Shown here one piece after another: positions 1-6,376 of a stretch of 6,663 bases of DNA. The notes under the pieces were generated by a model that saw only the letters and a program-made list of their open reading frames with translations, had not been told where the DNA came from and did no database searches. Source of the DNA: Geodermatophilaceae bacterium (GTDB lineage: Bacteria; Actinomycetota; Actinomycetes; Mycobacteriales; Geodermatophilaceae). Where the stretch lies: positions 1 through 6,663 of the forward strand of contig JACCXW010000228.1 of NCBI GenBank assembly GCA_013696785.1, given 5' to 3'. The position numbers and the translations under genes were made by a program. The first letter of the stretch is position 1. Each line of letters begins with the position of its first letter.

Positions 1-46
1 GTCGTGGGGTTGCGCCGACGACGTCGTCTGCCTGCTCGACGCCTGA
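1..46 (+). CDS. C-terminal end of an unidentified upstream gene (partial)
   Basis: Reading from base 2, an open frame runs into the window and stops at TGA 44-46. It encodes the tail SWGCADDVVCLLDA. Most of its codons end in G or C, as in the surrounding genes, and the next gene's ribosome binding site follows 18 bases later, so this is a plausible gene end. Only 14 residues are visible, too few to assign a family. The 12-bp palindrome GACGACGTCGTC inside it is explained by the Asp-Asp-Val-Val codons. Confidence 0.4.
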   Translation, partial: SWGCADDVVCLLDA

Positions 47-76
47 CTCGGAACCTGACGACGTGGGGAGGATCTC

Positions 77-640
77 GTGACTGGCACAGCAGCGGAGGAC
101 TCCGGCGTCGGTGCGGCGCTCGACGTCCTCGGTCGGCTCGATCCGGCGGCGTACGCCGAGGTGCTCGAACACCGGGCCGAGGCGGCGGCCGTCATCGATC
201 TGCTCGGTGACGACGAGGAGGTCACCTGGCTGCACGTCGCACGGATGTGGCAAGGGGGCAGCTCCGGAGGCCTGGCCGGTGTCCTGGTCGTGACCGACCA
301 GCGGTTGCTCTTCCTGCCACCGCCGAGGTCGGGCTTCCCTCCCGGCCTCTGGACGCTCGACCATCTGTCGGCTGTGTCCCAGTCCGGGCCGCGTCTCGAT
401 GTCGAGATCGCGGGGGTCCGGTTGGTCTTGCTGGTCCGGAACTCGGCGTTGGCCGAAGCAACGGCCGGGGTCCTGGCGGAGTATCTGACCGGTCCCGAAC
501 CGGCCGCCGCGTCGTCGCCCCCCAGGGTGGTCGACGAACTGACGAACTGGGCGAATCTGTGGCAGCGCGGCGCGATCAGCACGGCAGAGTTCGAGCAGCG
601 GAAGGCCGAGTTGCTACGGCGACCGGAGTGGCCGGCGTGA
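77..640 (+). CDS. PH-like domain protein with C-terminal SHOCT domain
   Basis: This is a 187-residue protein, probably cytoplasmic, with no signal peptide or membrane segment. Residues about 46-136 resemble the bacterial PH-like (YokE/bPH) fold. The hallmark is the strand pair GVLVVTDQRLLFL at 68-80, followed by W92-T93 and further strands up to LVLLVRNS. A low-complexity Pro/Ala linker (139-149) leads to a SHOCT domain at about 152-181, with the typical helix, 'RGAIST' turn and 'EFEQRKAELL' helix. SHOCT modules are short helical units found at the ends of many bacterial proteins and thought to mediate oligomerisation or binding; no enzyme activity is expected. The GTG start at 77 has GGGGAGGA at 65-72. 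The small gene at 672 follows 31 bases after the stop and may be co-transcribed. The domain call rests on motif recognition; the cellular role is unknown. Confidence 0.8.
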   Translation: MTGTAAEDSGVGAALDVLGRLDPAAYAEVLEHRAEAAAVIDLLGDDEEVTWLHVARMWQGGSSGGLAGVLVVTDQRLLFLPPPRSGFPPGLWTLDHLSAVSQSGPRLDVEIAGVRLVLLVRNSALAEATAGVLAEYLTGPEPAAASSPPRVVDELTNWANLWQRGAISTAEFEQRKAELLRRPEWPA

Positions 641-671
641 CAGCCGGCACCGGGAGGGGGACGATCGCGGC

Positions 672-845
672 ATGACCGCAGCCGATCCGACCAGCCGGTA
701 CCGCGTGTCGCTCGATGACCTGCGCAAGTCGGTCGAGATCGACCCGGCGGATCAGGTGACGGAGCAGCCCGAGTCCACGACGAGGGGCACCGGCGACTCC
801 TGGGAGCGCGAGCAGCAGATCATCTCCCGGATCGCCCCCGCCTGA
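672..845 (+). CDS. small acidic hypothetical protein, 57 aa
   Basis: An ATG at 672 opens a 57-residue frame ending at TGA 843-845. All but a handful of its codons end in G or C, which is strong evidence of coding in this GC-rich genome. The product is hydrophilic and acidic: an N-terminal Y10-RVSLDDLRKSVEID segment, a Thr/Ser/Gly-rich middle (35-43), and a C-terminal helix-like SWEREQQIISRI. It has no cysteines, no signal peptide and no membrane segment. A purine-rich GGGAGGGGG tract (652-660) lies upstream at a slightly long spacing of 11 bases. It sits 31 bases after the SHOCT gene in the same direction, so the two may be one operon. I do not recognise a family. The size and composition would suit a small binding or regulatory partner, but that is inference. 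Confidence 0.6.
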   Translation: MTAADPTSRYRVSLDDLRKSVEIDPADQVTEQPESTTRGTGDSWEREQQIISRIAPA

Positions 846-898
846 CGCTGCACAGCGATCTCGCAATCCTGATCTCGGGGTAGGGAACAATCGCCGGC

Positions 899-1660
899 AT
901 GGATCTGGGTCTGGCGGGTCGGGTGTACGTCGTGACCGGGGGGACGCAGGGGCTGGGCCGTGCGTGCGCCGACGTGCTGGTGGCTGACGGTGCGAAGGTG
1001 GTGATCTGCTCCCGCGACACGGACAGCGTCGAGCGGACCGTCACCGAACTCGGGGGCAGCGCGGCCGCCGTCGGCGTACCGGCCGATCTCGCTGACGCCG
1101 CGACGCCAGGGCGGCTGGTGCAGGCGGCGACGGCCACGTTCGGCCGGATCGACGGCGCACTACTGAGCGTCGGCGGCCCGCAGGCCGGCTCGGTCACCGA
1201 CACCTCCGACGAGACGTGGCGGGCGGCGTTCGAGACGGTCTTCCTGGGGCAATTGAGATGCGCCAGGGCGGTGGCTGTGGCGCTGACCGCGGGCGGCTCG
1301 ATCGCGTTCGTGCTGTCATCCTCGACCCGCTCGCCGATCCCCGGCCTGGCCACATCGAATGGCCTGCGGCCCGGCTTGGCCATGGTCGCGAAAACGCTCG
1401 CGGACGAACTCGGCCCGGCCGGGATCCGGGTGAACGGCCTCCTGCCCGGCCGGATCGACACCGCGCGAGTTCGCGCCCTGGACGCGCGCAGCGGGGACGC
1501 CGACGCCGAACGTGAACGCAGCCAGGCCTCGATCCCGTTGCGCCGGTACGGCGATCCAGCCGAGTTCGGACGGGTCGCCGCGTTCGTGCTCTCCCCCGCC
1601 GCGTCCTACCTCACCGGTGTGATGTTGCCGGTCGACGGCGGGGTGCTCAGGACGCTCTGA
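899..1660 (+). CDS. SDR-family oxidoreductase-like protein with atypical active site
   Basis: This 253-residue protein has the usual length and Rossmann fold of classical short-chain dehydrogenase/reductases. The cofactor motif TGGTQGLG is at 13-20. S38-R39 after beta-strand 2 suggests NADP(H) binding. The end shows the family pattern PAEFGRVAAFVLSP...YLTGVMLPVDGG (220-248). The catalytic tetrad is mostly lost: the helix-4 Asn position holds V114, the YxxxK motif reads S153-N-G-L-R157, and the NNAG motif is replaced by SVGGP (90-94). Serines remain at 140-142. This resembles the beta-ketoacyl-ACP-reductase-like subgroup described as lacking a perfect tetrad, so the family is real but its reaction is not settled. 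The ATG at 899 has only a weak upstream purine tract (GGGGTAGGGA, 877-886). The 53 bases before it hold no clear promoter. The gene is convergent with the nucleoside hydrolase, with 3 bases between the stops. Confidence 0.88.
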   Translation: MDLGLAGRVYVVTGGTQGLGRACADVLVADGAKVVICSRDTDSVERTVTELGGSAAAVGVPADLADAATPGRLVQAATATFGRIDGALLSVGGPQAGSVTDTSDETWRAAFETVFLGQLRCARAVAVALTAGGSIAFVLSSSTRSPIPGLATSNGLRPGLAMVAKTLADELGPAGIRVNGLLPGRIDTARVRALDARSGDADAERERSQASIPLRRYGDPAEFGRVAAFVLSPAASYLTGVMLPVDGGVLRTL

Positions 1661-1677
1661 GCCTCAGGCCTGGGCTC
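1659..1677. terminator. possible bidirectional stem-loop between convergent genes
   Basis: GAGCC (1659-1663) pairs with GGCTC (1673-1677), and the interior holds the self-complementary CAGGCCTG (1665-1672). The hairpin lies across the stop codons of the SDR gene and the nucleoside hydrolase gene, where a shared terminator would be expected. There is no T-tract on either strand and the stem is short, so intrinsic termination is uncertain. Confidence 0.3.
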
Positions 1678-2587
1678 GTTCAACCGCGACCAGCCACGCC
1701 TCGGTGAAGGCCGGCCCGTCGACACCCGTGAGCACCCGGGTCGGGCGACCGTCCGGGCGCCGATGCCATTGCAGTACGCCGCCTTCGACGATGGTGACCA
1801 GAGTGGTGTCCTCGACCAGCGCACCCGGCCAGTCCAGAGCCACCGCGCAGGCGACCGGGTCGTAGTGAAAATTGAGCAGATCGTCGGGGAGGCCGCGGTG
1901 TGCCGGGCCGAGAGCGGCCTTTCCGGAGTCGACGGCGTGGGCGGTGCTCTGTCGCGCAAGCAGGTCGCCCAACGGGCCGCTGGCTCGCAGCCGAGGAAGA
2001 TCGACCGCCCGAAGTGGTGCCTGCAACGTAGCGGGCAGCGTCGCGAGGGTCAGGTCGGCGGTGCGGGCGACGATCTGGGCGGCGGCAGTGTCCCACTGGA
2101 CGTTGAAGTCCCGTGGCGGCCCCCAGGCGGGCAGGTCGGGGTGTGGTGGTGTAACCCAACCGCCCATCACGACGACCTCGACGCCGGCCAGGCTGCCGGT
2201 ACGACGTAGTTCCAGCGCGGCGAGATTCGTGTACGGCCCGATGCCCACAAGCCGGGCACCGGCCTCGATGCTCCGCTGCAAGAGGTCCAGTGCGGCACCG
2301 GATGCGGCGGGGCGGGGGGCAATGCCGGCCGGCCAATAGCGCTCGTCCCCGATCACCGGCTTCGCGATCTCCTTGCGGCTCGAGGACATCGCAGCTCCGG
2401 CGGCAACCGGGATGTCGGAGCGCCCGACCAGATCCAAGCAGTGTCCGACGTACGCCGCCCGCCAGCCACCCGGGTCGATCGTGGTCGTGATGCCGGTGAT
2501 CTCGACGTCCGGCCAGCCCAGCAGCAGCGCAAGCGCGCAGGCGTCGTCGGGGTCACCCCCGAGGTCGGTGTCGAGGTGGATGCGCAT
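1664..2587 (-). CDS. nucleoside hydrolase (inosine/uridine-preferring family)
   Basis: This 307-residue protein has the typical length of the inosine-uridine nucleoside hydrolase family, which cleaves the N-glycosidic bond of ribonucleosides to give ribose and free base. The N-terminal calcium/ribose site is D6-T-D8...D14-D15 in the DTDxGxDxDD form. Other family landmarks are GPYTNLA at 117-123, the VVVMGG strand at 138-143, D160-F-N162-V...D166 (the EFN...D ribose loop with Asp for Glu), and H241-Y-D243-P near the C-terminus. There is no signal peptide, so it is cytoplasmic. The frame is open further upstream, but the ATG at 2587 is the start: the family begins with this strand, and GGAAGG (2596-2601) is 8 bases away. 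It lies 23 bases after the methyltransferase stop and is probably the last gene of the ABC-methyltransferase-hydrolase unit, suggesting a salvage or catabolic role. The exact substrate cannot be read from sequence. Confidence 0.92.
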   Translation of the reverse strand: MRIHLDTDLGGDPDDACALALLLGWPDVEITGITTTIDPGGWRAAYVGHCLDLVGRSDIPVAAGAAMSSSRKEIAKPVIGDERYWPAGIAPRPAASGAALDLLQRSIEAGARLVGIGPYTNLAALELRRTGSLAGVEVVVMGGWVTPPHPDLPAWGPPRDFNVQWDTAAAQIVARTADLTLATLPATLQAPLRAVDLPRLRASGPLGDLLARQSTAHAVDSGKAALGPAHRGLPDDLLNFHYDPVACAVALDWPGALVEDTTLVTIVEGGVLQWHRRPDGRPTRVLTGVDGPAFTEAWLVAVERAQA

Positions 2588-2610
2588 GACCTCTGCCTTC
2601 CGCGGTCGGG

Positions 2611-3243
2611 CTAGGCACTCTCGCGCCGGGCCGTCACGGCGTACAACGGATCTCCGCTGGAGGTCCGGAGCACCGCCGTCGCTTCGCTGAACCCGCCGGC
2701 CTGGCGCAAGAACTCCTTGACGATCGCACAGTGGCCGTGGTCGTCGGTGTTGAGCCAACCCCGTACCGCCTTGGTCGGGAAGCAGCGGTTGGAGAACGTG
2801 ATGGCCACGACGCCGCCGGGGCGCAGCACCCGTGCTGCTTCGGTAAGCACCGCGATCGGCTGCACGAGGTAGTCGATCGACACGCAACAGGTCACGGCGT
2901 CGAAGTCGGCATCGACGAAGGGCAGCTGCGGGTTCCGGTTCAGGTCCTGTACGACGATGTCCGTGGCCGCCGCGTTGGCCCGCAACTCCTCCGCGTTCAT
3001 TCCCAACACGACCAACTCCGCGGGTGGACGACGAAAGTGCGAAACCCACGAGGACATCAGGTCCAGCACCCGGGTCGGCTGAGGTGCGTCGCCGTCGAAA
3101 CCCAGTTCGGCGTACAGGTCCCCGACCGCTGCGATCGCGCCGTCGTCGATGTGCGTCACCAGCCGGGCCGGTCCGTAGAAGACCGAGTCCGGTGCCGCAT
3201 CCGCCCGGTCGAAGAAGCCGGCCGGAAAGTCCGCGGCGCTCAG
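2611..3243 (-). CDS. class I SAM-dependent methyltransferase, probable CTG start
   Basis: A 210-residue methyltransferase of the type-11 kind, probably cytoplasmic. Residues 59-66 (VLDLMSSW) occupy motif I, but the glycines of the usual DxGxGxG loop are missing. Acidic position D100 in QDLN follows. Motif II is F114-D-A...SIDYL and motif III is RVLRPGG (138-144), then FSNRCFPTKA. The substrate is unknown. An internal GTG at 3159 would give 182 residues, but it has no ribosome binding site and would remove SAADFPAGFFDR...FYGPARL, which matches the N-terminus I recall for this family and keeps GC-ending codons. The only upstream start-like codon before the frame becomes ABC coding sequence is CTG at 3243-3241, with GGAG 4 bases before it. 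It overlaps the ABC stop as CTGA, implying translational coupling to the exporter. The family call is firm; the CTG start is inferred. Confidence 0.87.
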   Translation of the reverse strand: MSAADFPAGFFDRADAAPDSVFYGPARLVTHIDDGAIAAVGDLYAELGFDGDAPQPTRVLDLMSSWVSHFRRPPAELVVLGMNAEELRANAAATDIVVQDLNRNPQLPFVDADFDAVTCCVSIDYLVQPIAVLTEAARVLRPGGVVAITFSNRCFPTKAVRGWLNTDDHGHCAIVKEFLRQAGGFSEATAVLRTSSGDPLYAVTARRESA

Positions 3244-5138
3244 GTCACTCCGGCCGGGAGCACGCGCGGGGACTGCCGCTCGAACTGGGTGCGGTACAGC
3301 TCGGCGTAGTGCCCGTCCAGCGCCAGCAGCTCGTCGTGCCCGCCGGACTCGACGACGCGACCCTCGTCGATCACCAGGATCTGGTCGGCCCCCCGAACGG
3401 TGGACAGCCGGTGGGCGATGACGAGCGACGTGCGCCCTGCCAGCGCCGCGTCCAGCGCCCGTTGTACGGCGACCTCGGACTCGCTGTCGAGATGTGCAGT
3501 CGCCTCGTCGAGAATCACGATCCCGGGCGCCTTGAGCAGCACGCGGGCGATCGCCAGCCGTTGCTTCTCTCCGCCGGACAGCCGGTAGCCACGGTCGCCC
3601 ACGACGGTGTCCAGGCCCTCCGGCAGCGACGCGATGAGGTCGCCGATCTGCGCGGACTCCAGCGAGGCAAGCATCTCCTCGTCGGTGGCTGAGGGCCGGG
3701 CGAAGAGCAGGTTGTTGCGGATGGTGTCGTGGAACATGTGCGCGTCCTGGGTGACCGCCCCGATGGCGCCGCGCAGGGACGACAACGTGGCGTCGCGGAC
3801 GTCGACCCCGCCGATCCGCACCGCGCCCGAGCTGACGTCGTAGATGCGAGGAAGCAGTTGGCTGATCGTCGTCTTGCCCGCGCCGGAGGACCCGACCACG
3901 GCGATCATCTGGCCGGGCTCGGCCCGGAAGCTGACACCGTGCAATACCGGGTTCTCCGGGGTGTGATCCGGCAGCGCGATGTCCTCGAGGGAGGCCAGCG
4001 AGATCTCGTCAGCCCGCGGATAGGCGAAGTGCACGTCGTCGAACTCGATGGTCCGTGCACCGGCCGGAAGGTCGACGGCGTCCGCCTTCTCGGTGATCTT
4101 CGGCGGCAGATCGAGCACCTCGAAGACCCGCTCGAAGGAGACCATCGCGCTCATCACGTCGACGCGCACGTTCGACAGCGCGGTCAGCGGGCCGTAGAGC
4201 CGCGACAGCAGCAGAGCCAATGACACGACGGTGCCCGGGGTCAGATTGCCCTGGAACGCCAACCAGCCGCCCATGCCGTAGACCAGGGCCTGCGCGAGCG
4301 CCGCGACCAGGGCGAGCGCGACGAAGAACGTCCGGCTGTACATCGCGGAGATGATCCCGATGTCACGCACCCGCCCGGCGCGGCTGCGGAAGGACTCCAC
4401 TTCCTCCTCCGGCCGCCCGAACAGCGACACGAGCAGGGCGCCGGAGACGTTGAAGCGCTCCGTCATGGTGGAGGTCATCGACGCGTTGAGCCCGTAGCTC
4501 TCCCGGGTGATCGCCTGCAGCCGACGGCCGACCCGACGCGCGGGCAGCACGAAGACGGGGAGCAGCACGAGTGAGAGCGCGGTTATCTGCCAGGACAGCG
4601 TGAACATGACAGCGGCGGTGAGCACGAGGCCGATCACGTTGGACACGACGCCGGACAGGGTGGACGTGAAGGCCTGCTGGGCTCCGATCACGTCGTTGTT
4701 CAGGCGACTCACGAGCGCGCCGGTCTGGGCGCGGGTGAAGAAGGACAGCGGCATCAGCTGGACGTGCCGGTACACCTTGGTTCGCAGGTCGTAGATCAGA
4801 CCCTCACCGATCTGCGAGGAGTACCACCGGTTGCCCATCGACAACGCCGCGTCCACGACGGCGAGCCCGGCGATGATCAGCGCCAGTCGCGCGACCCCGC
4901 CGGCCGACCCGCCGAGCCCGGCGATCTGGTTGATGATGTTGCCGGCGAGCAGCGGGGTCATCACACCGATCACGGCAGACAGCGTGACGATGGCGAGGAA
5001 GACGATCAGCTTGCGCTTGTACGGCACCGCGAAGGAGGCGACTCGGCGAACCGTGCCCGGCGCGAGCTTCTGGCCGGCGACGGACTTGTCCCTCGTATAG
5101 GAGCGCATCGTCGCCCAGTTGGTCGGGTGCGCGCTCAT
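3240..5138 (-). CDS. ABC exporter, fused permease and ATPase (ABCB/MsbA-like half transporter)
   Basis: A complete 632-residue type IV ABC exporter half, expected to act as a homodimer (no partner half is present) in the cytoplasmic membrane and pump an unknown substrate outward. The N-terminal domain has about six membrane segments, near residues 44-66, 83-103, 160-181, 183-203, 268-291 and 302-321. The ATPase domain (about 363-620) has A-loop Y373, Walker A GSSGAGKTT (416-424), Q-loop Q464, signature LSGGEKQR (520-527), Walker B IVILDE with D544 and catalytic E545, and H-loop H576, all intact. About 16 extra residues (SLASLEDIALPDHTPE) sit between the A-loop and the first strand, which I recall from actinobacterial members. 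ATG 5138 was chosen because of AGG 6 bases upstream; M11 (5108) is an alternative. It is probably the first gene of a unit with the methyltransferase and nucleoside hydrolase. A role in drug, lipid or metabolite export cannot be decided. Confidence 0.95.
   Translation of the reverse strand: MSAHPTNWATMRSYTRDKSVAGQKLAPGTVRRVASFAVPYKRKLIVFLAIVTLSAVIGVMTPLLAGNIINQIAGLGGSAGGVARLALIIAGLAVVDAALSMGNRWYSSQIGEGLIYDLRTKVYRHVQLMPLSFFTRAQTGALVSRLNNDVIGAQQAFTSTLSGVVSNVIGLVLTAAVMFTLSWQITALSLVLLPVFVLPARRVGRRLQAITRESYGLNASMTSTMTERFNVSGALLVSLFGRPEEEVESFRSRAGRVRDIGIISAMYSRTFFVALALVAALAQALVYGMGGWLAFQGNLTPGTVVSLALLLSRLYGPLTALSNVRVDVMSAMVSFERVFEVLDLPPKITEKADAVDLPAGARTIEFDDVHFAYPRADEISLASLEDIALPDHTPENPVLHGVSFRAEPGQMIAVVGSSGAGKTTISQLLPRIYDVSSGAVRIGGVDVRDATLSSLRGAIGAVTQDAHMFHDTIRNNLLFARPSATDEEMLASLESAQIGDLIASLPEGLDTVVGDRGYRLSGGEKQRLAIARVLLKAPGIVILDEATAHLDSESEVAVQRALDAALAGRTSLVIAHRLSTVRGADQILVIDEGRVVESGGHDELLALDGHYAELYRTQFERQSPRVLPAGVT
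3248..3251 (-). promoter_or_regulatory. ribosome binding site (GGAG) supporting the CTG start
   Basis: GGAG on the minus strand lies inside the last codons of the ABC transporter gene, 4 bases before the CTG proposed as the methyltransferase start. A ribosome finishing the transporter would be in place to re-initiate here. The alternative GTG at 3159 has no comparable purine run. Confidence 0.45.
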
Positions 5139-5200
5139 GCATTACCTGTAATCATCGGCTGCCTCCACCGCGCCCAACGCCGCCGGACGCCGATCGCTTC

Positions 5201-5223
5201 CCATGATCTTGACCATGATCATG
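5201..5223. promoter_or_regulatory. CATGATC direct repeats, candidate operator upstream of the ABC gene
   Basis: CCATGATC occurs at 5201-5208 and again at 5213-5220, a 12-base periodicity. The second copy extends into the perfect palindrome CATGATCATG (5214-5223). I found this word nowhere else in the window except at 5259-5268. The site lies 63-85 bases upstream of the ABC exporter start, a usual place for an operator of a one-component repressor. No regulator gene is adjacent, and I see no convincing -35/-10 pair, so the function is inferred from symmetry and position alone. Confidence 0.35.
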
Positions 5224-5268
5224 AGGCCAGCGGTCGGCGTGTCACGGAGTGCCTGCCTCATGATCATG
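5214..5268. repeat. perfect 14-bp inverted repeat with 27-base spacer
   Basis: The left arm CATGATCATGAGGC (5214-5227) and right arm GCCTCATGATCATG (5255-5268) are exact reverse complements, separated by 27 bases that contain the DUF4037 stop codon (5242-5244). Each arm itself contains the palindrome CATGATCATG, and the right copy extends to the 14-bp palindrome CTCATGATCATGAG (5257-5270) within the last DUF4037 codons. The arms are AT-rich for this genome and no T-run follows, so a DNA-binding site or a small dispersed repeat is at least as likely as a terminator hairpin. Confidence 0.75.
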
Positions 5269-6348
5269 AGAGACCGGCAGCCCGAGGACCGGTCCGGACG
5301 CACGTCGGAGGCGCGGATTGGTGAGTACGTCGACGCTGTCCACGGCCTGGTCGATGGCACCGGGCAGCCGCGGCGTCTGGTCCGAGCGGCCACCGAGGCC
5401 GTCGATCAGCCGGCGGATCGGCGGGTCGGTCACCGTGGCCGCCAACGCGGTCACCAGCCGGTCGGCCGGCGGCACCTGGATACCCCGGGTGAAGAATCTG
5501 CCCGGCGCCGGGTCGACCGTGGGAGCCAGTCCGAGCTGGTTGGTGGCTTCGATGAGCACGGCCGCCGCGTCGCACAATTGATGCTCGCGCTCGCGCCAGC
5601 CCGTCGCCGACAGTGCGGCGGACAAGAACGGTGACAGCTCGGCGGCGATACGCAATTCCGAGAACGCCCGTCCGAGCCACTTGCTGTACGGCGCCCACCG
5701 ACGCTCGACGAGGAAAGCGAGCTTGACGTGATCCCGCACCAGCCTGGCCGTGAGAATCGCCGAACCCAGGTCGTCACCGCCGCCGCCGGTGCGTCCGACG
5801 AACGGCCCCTCCTGGTCCACACGCAGCCAGCCCGCGGCCAGGACATATCGCCAGAGGTCGTCCGGGTACCACCGCACCGCCGCCCGGCGATCCGTGAGCA
5901 GGTGAGCCGGATCGCGAAAGACCGGTCCCGCAGTGACCGTCGCCAACAGCTGCGTCGGGGTGGTGAGCCAATCGGCCAGGGTGATGCCCTCGGCCGGGTC
6001 GAAGCCGAGCCTGGCGCCGAACAACGCACCGGCGGACGTCACCGCCGGTGCCCCGGCCGCCCAACCGTCGAAGGACGAAGCGCTGGTGAAGGAGACCGGC
6101 AGTCCGGCGTACCGGCCGGGAAGGGTGCCCAGTGCCGCCAGCACCGGTCTCGCGTCAACGTCGGGTGGCAGGACGATCTGCACCCGTGGACCAAAATCGT
6201 GGTCGGGTGACACGTCGTCGTCGAAGCCGAGCACGTCCGATCCGTCGCCGATCATCGCCGCGGCGTGCGGGACGTCGCCGAGTTGAGGCTCGATCCGAGG
6301 GCGCACATGCTCCTGGTAGAAGCGGCGGCTGAGCTCCCGACCCGACAC
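5242..6348 (-). CDS. DUF4037 protein, nucleotidyltransferase-like
   Basis: A 368-residue protein, probably cytoplasmic, without signal peptide or membrane segments. Its N-terminal part carries G36-S37, then G41-F-D43-D44, then D49-H-D51-F. This matches the nucleotidyltransferase-superfamily pattern hG[GS]...Dh[DE]h with 11 residues between the serine and the first Asp, and is typical of the DUF4037 family. The metal-binding acidic residues look intact. Later landmarks are a Tyr/Trp-rich stretch around W160-YPDDLWRYV, K209, Y221-SKWLGRAF and GRFFTRGIQVPP (283-294). The C-terminal half is mostly helical. The reaction of DUF4037 proteins is, to my knowledge, not established; transfer of a nucleotide to a small molecule or protein is a guess from the fold. 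GTG at 6348 is the preferred start, with AAGGGAG at 6353-6359; an earlier in-frame GTG at 6372 has no such site. It follows the 74-residue gene by 28 bases. Confidence 0.85.
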   Translation of the reverse strand: MSGRELSRRFYQEHVRPRIEPQLGDVPHAAAMIGDGSDVLGFDDDVSPDHDFGPRVQIVLPPDVDARPVLAALGTLPGRYAGLPVSFTSASSFDGWAAGAPAVTSAGALFGARLGFDPAEGITLADWLTTPTQLLATVTAGPVFRDPAHLLTDRRAAVRWYPDDLWRYVLAAGWLRVDQEGPFVGRTGGGGDDLGSAILTARLVRDHVKLAFLVERRWAPYSKWLGRAFSELRIAAELSPFLSAALSATGWREREHQLCDAAAVLIEATNQLGLAPTVDPAPGRFFTRGIQVPPADRLVTALAATVTDPPIRRLIDGLGGRSDQTPRLPGAIDQAVDSVDVLTNPRLRRASGPVLGLPVSHDHEAGTP

Positions 6349-6352
6349 TGCT

Positions 6353-6359
6353 CTCCCTT
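6353..6359 (-). promoter_or_regulatory. ribosome binding site (AAGGGAG) for the DUF4037 gene
   Basis: AAGGGAG on the minus strand ends 4 bases before the GTG at 6348 and selects that codon over the in-frame GTG at 6372, which would place this purine tract inside the coding sequence. Confidence 0.6.
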
Positions 6360-6376
6360 CGACGCCGTGCACGCCG

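Noticed and set aside
17..28. Palindrome GACGACGTCGTC as a regulatory site
   Set aside because: It lies in the tail of a likely coding frame and arises from Asp-Asp-Val-Val codons.
857..877. GATCTCG direct repeat (857-863 and 871-877) before the SDR start as an operator
   Set aside because: The same 7-mer recurs at 71-77 and inside several coding regions of the window, where it is explained by common codons, so the pair is not distinctive.
820..1461. Long minus-strand open frame (213 codons) opposite the SDR gene
   Set aside because: It lies antisense to a recognisable SDR gene, its composition (Ser, Thr, Pro, Arg-rich) is that of a GC-rich shadow, and no domain is seen.
2588..3049. N-terminal extension of the nucleoside hydrolase frame by 154 codons
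   Set aside because: The extra sequence is an Arg-rich out-of-frame shadow of the methyltransferase gene. The family start MRIHLDTD with its own ribosome binding site is at 2587.
2731..3309. Plus-strand open frame opposite the methyltransferase and the ABC tail
   Set aside because: It is antisense to well-supported genes and shows no family motif or ribosome binding site of note.
5146..5175. TTGGGC ... TGATTA as a promoter for the ABC gene
   Set aside because: The spacing is 17 bases, but the -10 match is poor and it would put the transcript start almost on the ATG.
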